Below are positions 56,716 to 64,000 of a stretch of DNA of 64,000 nt, piece by piece. The notes below the pieces were generated by a model. It was not told the origin of the DNA and ran no database searches. It saw only the letters and a program-made list of their open reading frames with translations. A program made the position numbers and the translations under genes. Numbering within the stretch: the first letter of the stretch is position 1; the number at the start of each line of letters is the position of its first letter. The DNA is from Ficedula albicollis (lineage: Eukaryota > Chordata > Aves > Passeriformes > Muscicapidae). The DNA lies in NCBI RefSeq assembly GCF_000247815.1, contig NC_021678.1:9320874-9384873 (forward strand). The letters are read 5' to 3'.

Positions 56716-57260
56716 CAAAAATCCCTGGAATTTTGACAGGTTTGGGGTGTTCCAGTGCAGAGTTTAGGACTTTTTGGGACCATTTTCAGTGCAGATTTTT
56801 AGGGGATTTTTGCATTTCTTAGTGCGAATTTGTAGGGATTTTTCTGGTTTTTTAGGCTGAATTTTTCCTGGATTTTTCCTGATGTTTTTCCCAGCAATCC
56901 TTGGAATTTTCACAGATTCTAGGTGTTTTAGTAAAGACTTCAGGAGTTTTTGGGCCATTTTTGCTCAGACTTCAGGAGCTTTTGGGCCATTTTTACTGAG
57001 ATTATTAAGTGATTTTTGTATATCTTAGTGTGAATATTTAGGAACTTTTCTGAAGACTTCAGGAGTTTTTGGGCCATTTTTGCTGAGATTATTAAGTGAT
57101 TTTTGTGTATCTTAGTGTGAATATTTAGGAACTTTTCTGGTATTTCATGCTGAATTTATCCTGGATTTTTTCCTGAGGCTTTTCCCAGCAATACTTGGAA
57201 TTTTTGCAGATTCTAGGTGTTTTAGTACAGATTTTAGGAGTTTTTGGGCCATTTTTCCTG
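56630..57260. repeat. Degenerate T-rich tandem array
   Basis: Recurring phrases such as TTTTTGGGCCATTTTT, GATTTTTGTRTATCTTAGTG, TGAATATTTAGGAACTTTTC and CTGAATTTATCCTGGATTTT alternate over about 0.6 kb with variable unit length. It includes a long poly-T at about 56,652-56,716. No coding potential is supported. Confidence 0.75.
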
Positions 57261-57838
57261 CGACTTTGGGTGGTTTTGGGCTAATTTCACATTGCATATA
57301 TGCCAGTTGCTACAGGAGATGCAGCATGGCAGGGAATGGGGTTCCCTCTATTTACTGTAACTCATTTCTATTTTCTAGAGAGTATTTTTATTGTTATTGA
57401 CAGCACAGCATTTCTGCAAGTCTTTTTTTTTTTGGTGGAAAATTTTTATTTTCATATTTTCATTTCGATTGAGCTATGGAATGACTTCTGCCTTTTTATT
57501 CCTTTCACAAAGATCTGATGCCACCTTCTGCATGTAAAAAACACATTTTTCTGAAATGAGAAGGAGCTTAGTTATTGGGGCATACAAAAAAAATAATTCC
57601 ACCCTCAGGATGACAGAGTGCACTTATTTAATGTTTCCCCTTGTTTCTTTGAGGGTTTGATATATAAACTTTACTCTCTATTACCACTATAAACCCTGAT
57701 TTCCTGCTTTAGCAAGTGTTCTTGGCTGGTGTATGCTGACACTGAATTCTGCACACAAACATCAGCTGTCTGATTTGATTTCTCTCAGACTCTGGTGGCA
57801 GTTTTATCTGTTTAGACAATCTGGTAATAAAGTAATTT

Positions 57839-57998
57839 ATTTTCAATAGATTATGTATAGGGCAATGGTGTGTATGTAGTGGTACTTGGAAGGATTTTGA
57901 AACTGCTTGAAAGGCATCTATTTTCAATAGATTACGTACAGGGCAATGGTGTGTATGTAGTGCTACTTGGAAGGATTTTGAAACTGCTTGAAAGGAAT
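57839..57998. repeat. 81-bp tandem duplication
   Basis: TTTTCAATAGATTAYGTAYA through GGATTTTGAAACTGCTTGAA occurs at 57,840 and again at 57,921 with few changes. Confidence 0.92.
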
Positions 57999-60650
57999 TA
58001 AGAAGTACAAGGCAGTGTATTTGAGATAAAAAGCAAAACATTCCTTGACTAATGTTGGTATCTTCATGCTTGATAGAACGTTTAGCAACTTTTTCCTCAC
58101 TTAGGAGCTACCTTGAAGTTGTTGCCTTCAACAGGCATTTTGCAGGAGGAAGTCCTAGTTTTGTACTCTAAACATTTCATGAGGATCCTGATAAAAGCTT
58201 CCTCTCTCCGAGGATGTGTGGTTTATGATCAGTGGGTCAAATATTAATTCACTTGTGACATTGCCTTTTGTTTTTTCCTATTTCTTTGTATTGTAACTCC
58301 AGTAATGCATTAAGGTTATGTCAGTGAAGATGGGTTGCAATGTAGGAGATTAATGCTGTTCAAATGCTTTGTTTGGTGAACTGCAAATGAAAATATTGAT
58401 ATAAAAATTATAAGAAACAAATTTCTTCCCGGCAGAGTATGGGTGCCATTGGGTACTACCATTATGGGCAGTCTGCTCAGATGGCTGGGTACCACCACGA
58501 GCTATCTTTATTTATTCCCAGTTTGTCAAATCCCGGTTTCAGAGCAAGACCTGCAGCGTTTATGCAGGAGCACAGGGCGTGTGGCAGCTGCTGTCTGGCT
58601 GCTGGGAGCGACTGAGCTGCAGGGAGGTGTGAGCTGCCAGTGCCCCTCGGCCCCAGGAGACCCGATAAGGAATCTCCTCCCATCTCACAGCCAGCTCTAT
58701 CCTGCAAGCCTAAAATAAACCACAGGCTGAGCCACGGCCTGCCTGCTTAGACAGGGTGCTGAATGCAGCAGCTGGCCAGGCTTTTAGAGATTTCCACTCT
58801 TTTGTAACTACAGCCAGAATGCACCTCCGTGTCTTTGCTTCTTCCAGGGAATATTTTCTGTATTTTCAGGCACCCCTTTGGTTCTGGTCTTACTTATCCA
58901 GCCTCCCTTTTCACACAGTCTGAATGGGCGTTGAGGGAGGAAATTGTATAGTCCCCTTCTAATTAAAAATACAACAGAAACAGCCCATGTTTCTAAAGCT
59001 TCAGCAAAGACTGAAGGAAATGGAAGCTATCCCCTGTTGGGAGAACATCAAAGCACTTTCTGAAACTGAAGATATAATGATGACAGGGTCCTGTGGCTTT
59101 CCCACTGCTCGGCTTTCTGCCACTTTGTGCCGTCAGTCTGGGACTGGCAATCTGCATTCAGCAGCTTTCTTCCCAGTAATATTATTTTTTGAGAGGAGGC
59201 CCAGTGCTGAATGACCTTCCATTTCCCAGCTGTGGATCCCAGTATCTAGCCAGCAAATTCTAGATGAGCTGTGTTTGGAGATGACCTTGTGGTGTGCCTT
59301 TGGGCTGGCAGTGGTGGAAGGAGAGAGGGGATTTCCACTCCTGACTGCAGAGGGCATGGGCTGGCTCCGGGGATTCATGCCAGAGCCAAGCTCATGTGGA
59401 AAGCACAACTCATTGCTTATGCACCACTGTAATTTCTATCACTCTATCACTAGACACTCTAGGGTGTGTATTTGGGGGATTATCACACTTCCTGGGTGAT
59501 TAAAGTCCGGGGGCAGCTAAGGTGTGTGATAATCACTCAGAAATCCACTGGATCTTGCAGTTTGAGGAGATCATGCCATTTCATTCCGAAGTTTTGCGTG
59601 CTGCAGCAAAAGTCAGGTGCTGCCATTGCTGTGGGGAGGTGGGATACCCAGAAAAGTGGAAAGTCCTGCTCAGAGCATGGCTTCAACCACCCAGGAATGA
59701 AGGTGGCTTTCATAAAGAGCCTGGCTGGCCACATCATGCTGCATGTGTTCCTCCTGCTTCTCAGATCTGCAGTGGCTGTCAGGCTGAGCTGACATGATTA
59801 TCCACAGGATGAGATTACCCAAAGGTGATTTCTTCTTTTCTTGCTGTGACAGGTGATGGGAGCTGACTCTTCACCTTTAAAGATGGAATAGAGTTTCCTT
59901 CAGGAAACTAAAGATGGGAACCATAATTGTGTTATATATCCCTTCCCATCTCATTTTCCTATATCTGTGTCTTGGATCACCAGCACTTTGCTTTGAGCAG
60001 AGTTGTGAGTGCAGTGGGACAGTCACCAGGGATCTGTGACTGTGAGAGCAGCCCCAGCTCCTGGCCTTGTGGGGACATCTGCAGGTGGAGATGTTTGATG
60101 GGACAGGCACCAGTCCTCTCGAAGGAATTTTTTGGTTTCGTTGTCCCTAATTTTGAGGCAATGTTTGCACCGAATGTTAGTAAGGATATATCAGTGTCAG
60201 AATAGCAGGCTTAGACAGTGCTCATTTTAAAATGAACATTATGTCAATTTATTGGTCATACGTGAAACAACAGTGGCAAGGCCTATAAGAGGGCCTGTGA
60301 AGGAGTTTTGGGTTATATGGAATACCTAGACCTGGTCCTGTGTTGTCTGCAGGTCTGCAGTGTGGTGGGTAGATAAACCTGCAGTGCAAATCAGAAGATC
60401 ATGTGCAAGGAATTAAGAGAAGGAAATCTAATTATTGCTCCTGCAAAGACCGTGTCCCTTGATTCACTTTTTCCATCATATGCCGAAAGAACGTGATTTG
60501 TCTGACGTATTGGGGGGTCAGTATGATTTGCATAGATTGGATTTTTGATGTGGCATGCTTAATTACTATAAAAGGTTTGGAAGAACTTTGAAAAGGAAAA
60601 TAGTATGATACAGATATATTTGGTGACAGTCCAACAGATCTCAGTGTTTC

Positions 60651-60887
60651 GTAAGAGATCAACATTATGTTCTCTAAGGGAAAATGGCACAAAGACACTT
60701 CCATCATACAGTGACACAGAATATTATGTAAGAGATCAACATTATGTTCTCTAAAGGAAAATGGCACAAAGAGACTTCCATCATACAGTGACACAGAATA
60801 TTACACGTAAGAGATCAACATTATGTTCTCTAAGGGAAAATGGCACAAAGACACTTCCATCATACAGTGACACAGAATATTACACCT
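60651..60887. repeat. Triple tandem repeat of 77-79 bp
   Basis: GTAAGAGATCAACATTATGT begins at 60,651, 60,728 and 60,807, each followed by TCTCTAARGGAAAATGGCAC and CATACAGTGACACAGAATAT. The copies are almost identical. Confidence 0.94.
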
Positions 60888-61083
60888 GCTCAATAAATCA
60901 GGTAATCTGTGATCAGAGCCAGTCTCTGTACATTGCAGCAGGCCCTTGAAACTATCTTTCAGTCACCAATGGTCCTTTTGGCTCAGTGCTTAATGATAGT
61001 CACACAGAATTATCTGTGGCAACATTTGAGGTCCACTGTAATTCACACAAAATCCTTTTAACAACTGTGTGCATCACAAAATA

Positions 61084-61125
61084 AAATAGGTTGGAAAAGA
61101 TCTTGGAGACCATTAAGTCAAACCC
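61084..61125 (-). mobile_element. Possible short CR1-like remnant
   Basis: About 40 bp (TAGGTTGGAAAAGATCTTGG, then a CATTAAGTCAAACCC stretch) resemble the terminal part of a reversed CR1 tail. Nothing else of the element is recognisable nearby. Confidence 0.35.
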
Positions 61126-64000
61126 TTGAGAGCACAGGGGAATGAGCCACCCAGCTGGGCCTCTCTTAACTGGTCACCTTCCCCACCAGCCCCTTTCCTC
61201 AGGGAGAAAGGGGAATTTGTATTTTCTGCTTCAGAAGATGAAATTAATTTTGTAAAGTCCAGGCTGTCCAGGGCTTGCCTGAGGCAGTGGGAGTGGGCTC
61301 TGCCTCTGGTCAGGTGGCCTGTAGAAAAGCTCAGCTGTGGGAAACAGTCTGATGGTAATGAATGAGCCAGAAATCTGCCTGTGTAGCTGCTGTGGCCACA
61401 TCATCCCATTTTCTGTGTCTGTCAGCGTACGTTTTGCCCCAGTTTCTTGTCTGTTTCCCTTTCAAACAGTCATTCCACAAATGACTCTATGGAAAAGCTA
61501 GATTAAAAAGTCACATAAGCTGCTTTAGCAGCCATTAGTTTAAATACACTCAACAGTGTAAACATTCATATGCCAAATCAATTCAGTAAATGGAGGCAGG
61601 TCACTGTATTAGATGGACTGGTGTGTGCTCAGGACACCAGATCCCCTCAGCAAGAGATGCAGGGACTGTTCTCTCTCTCCAACACTTTGCTCTTACTAGA
61701 AACAGTGTATTGGAGAAATTATTTTGTCATTATTTGGACATAATGGCAGAGAGGTCCCTAAGAGGTTTAATGTATTTGCAGGACTGGGAGGAAGGTGCTT
61801 GCTGCTGAATGGAGGTACTCTTGCATTGGGAACAGCTCAGGGGGTACAGCTCCCCATCTTTGGCTCCCATCCCTACATGCCTGTGCTTCTGGAGTGAGAG
61901 GCAGCCTGGAAAACTAGCAGCAATACAAAGTGCCAAAGCCCTTCCCTTCCCTGGATGCCATGGCAGGAGAAAAGGGCTTTTCTCTTGGAAAGTTGCACTA
62001 AAGAAGCAGTGATGGTCTCAAACAGTGCCATGGACGTGGGATGGCCTGCAGTGCCATTGCACCCTGCTGTGCCTTTTGGACCCTAGTCCCAAATCCTTCC
62101 ACCAGGTGTGGTGCACCTGTCCTGGTGGGCTGTGGCAAGGGCTTGCTAACACCTTTGCAGGTTACATCTGAGTATGTACCCTGGAGGGCTCTGTGCACGT
62201 GCAGGGTGAACAGGGGCTGTGGGCTTTATACTTCTCCTTCTGTAACAAGAGAAATAATATGGTAGGAATGCTGACTTTTCAGAAAAAGCAGAACCAAGAG
62301 ATGCCCAGGGAGTTTTGTTTTCCTGGATGTGAGGTTTGATCAGGCTGAGCAAATCAAATGGCTGCACATCCTTTTGCCTCTGCTCTGTATCTCCTCCTGA
62401 AGAGGCTGTGAGCCCCCAGCAGAGCCTGGCAGCCTCTTGCAGAAGTTAAACATGTTGCTCACATATTTGTACATGAGTATATATAATATATGAGCAGTAC
62501 TCAATACTCCTCAACCTACAGACCTGTTGTTTCATGACTAATAAAATCAATTCAACATGAGCTTGGTTTCAATGCTGTCTTGAGGGGAAGGTGAGACAAA
62601 ATCTAATGTGAAATTGGTTCATCTCTATCCATTCCATGGTAAAAAAAAAGGAAAAAAAGAAGAAAACCAACAAAAAAACCCCACAACAGAGGTGCAGTCC
62701 TCTTGTCAGAAGATTTGTAGCACTGGGGTCATTAGGAAATTCCTGGGAATTTGCTAAGCCTAAAATCTTAGTGCAGTATTAAAGAAATATTCTTCTCATT
62801 ACACTTCCAGTTTTGGAGTCTTTTTTTCTGGCAGGAAAAGAACTAACTGAAAAAAAAAAAAAATAAAAAAGCATTGACTGAGGCTTCCTTGGGGCCCACT
62901 GAGGCTGCTGCAGTGATGGGAAATGGCATTAGGCAACTTCAGGTGTGCACCAGCTGTGCATCTTTTCTGGCTTTGGGCATAGGATGGGGTGACTTGGCAT
63001 AGGGCCACTTATTTTGCCCCTCTGGTGGAAGTTTGCCATTTCAGTGTACTCTGGTGATGGTAACACAGGACTGAATAAAGAGAAGATATGAAGAGAAGAT
63101 ATGCTGACTTCACTATTACAGGCCATGGCCCTACCAGCATAATAAATCTCTTTCTTCCAATTTCTAAGACTGGGCTTCCTTATGTCATGATGAGATCTTG
63201 GTTTTTATATGTTTTTAAGAAAAAAGAGGAGAGCAAAACCTTTACAGCCTCCTTCATCTGGAGTGACTTGTTATTTTCTACTATAACTTTGTGCCACAGT
63301 ACCATTGCTGAGCCTAAGAAGATTGAACTAACCTGTATTTCAGGAGAAGATGATAGCTTAGATAATTTCTCTGTACCAGTGGGAAAGTTTTGAAAGTTCT
63401 GCAGAATTAAAGTAATCAGAAGAGTTTTGTTCCAAAGGACCAAGCTAATGAAAGCCAGGTAACTTCTCATGTAACCTACTTGGGATCTTTGTCCATCATC
63501 AGCAGTAGGTGGTTTGGTCCCAAGTGAAAGAGATTGCTGGAGTCAAGAGTTGAACAGGTTTGAAAATGTAATATAGCAAAGCTGAATGAATTTCTCCTCT
63601 AAATATGTGATTCTACCACTGTGTCCTTGTCCTTCACCTTTGTATCCCCTCTGTTCTCTGTGCTGCTGCTGCTCCCTTCAGGTCTCAGTGAGACTGAGTC
63701 CCCTCAGGCAGTGATGCTCCTGCTGTGGTCCACGAGGTGCTCAGTCTAACCTCAGGAGAATCAAAATAAAAACCTGGAGTTTATATTTCCTCCAGATATG
63801 ACCTATACTGGTTGCTATCTTATTGCTCCTTGGTTTTGTAGCCAGGTGTAGTGGAAAATGTTTTGTTTACTCTTCTTCTACACAACTTTTCCAGAAAATA
63901 AATTTGATGCTTCTTAAGGAAAAATATTCTGGAAGCAGCAGGAGGTACCATGGACTCTGGAGTTCCTGCCTACAGTCAGTTTGATCCTGCTTTTGATGCA

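Noticed and set aside
59522..59797. Plus-strand frame with a cluster of Cys and His (CCHCC)
   Set aside because: Spacing does not fit a zinc knuckle or finger, and no splice or promoter context supports a gene.

Overview
The window looks like avian (vertebrate nuclear) DNA. It has multi-exon genes with GT/AG introns, CR1-type LINE tails (clearest at about 7.01-7.23 kb), CpG islands and short introns, and the gene order matches a known vertebrate locus. No bacterial or viral gene was recognised. Three genes can be supported, all on the minus strand, so transcription runs from high to low coordinates.

The centre is the cholinergic gene locus. SLC18A3 (vesicular acetylcholine transporter) lies at 41,694-43,364. 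CHAT (choline O-acetyltransferase) lies downstream on the same strand as 14 coding exons from 35,544 down to 9,160. Every CHAT exon was joined by hand at GT/AG sites; the exons total 1,908 nt and give an uninterrupted 635-residue protein plus stop, close to the mammalian core isoform. In vertebrates SLC18A3 sits inside the first intron of CHAT, so the missing CHAT first (R-type) exon should lie above 44 kb; it was not found. The two proteins work together: ChAT makes acetylcholine in the cytosol and VAChT loads it into synaptic vesicles.

Downstream of CHAT are the last two coding exons of the C10orf53 (UPF0728) homologue at 2,298-2,416 and 1,756-1,817, as in human synteny. The first of these carries an apparent one-base deletion.

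Layout: 1-2.4 kb, C10orf53 3' exons; 4.0-5.3 kb, CpG island with a poly-G block; 5.3-9.1 kb, intergenic with a CR1 tail; 9.16-35.6 kb, CHAT; 38.1-40.4 kb, CpG island with two poly-G blocks, possibly an alternative CHAT promoter; 41.0-44.7 kb, SLC18A3 and its CpG island with two poly-G blocks; 44.7-64 kb, no recognised gene but many local duplications, a 25-bp minisatellite and one more poly-G block.

Sequence quality matters here. Six pure-G runs of 107 to 786 nt, all G on the plus strand, are almost certainly sequencing or gap-filling artefacts. One interrupts the SLC18A3 reading frame and another has swallowed its start codon. A 25-nt match to an Illumina paired-end adapter is embedded at 46,349-46,373 within a local duplication. 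I found no convincing new biological system. The notable results are the fully resolved CHAT gene, the damaged SLC18A3, the frameshifted C10orf53 exon, the adapter insertion and an unusual density of short tandem duplications.
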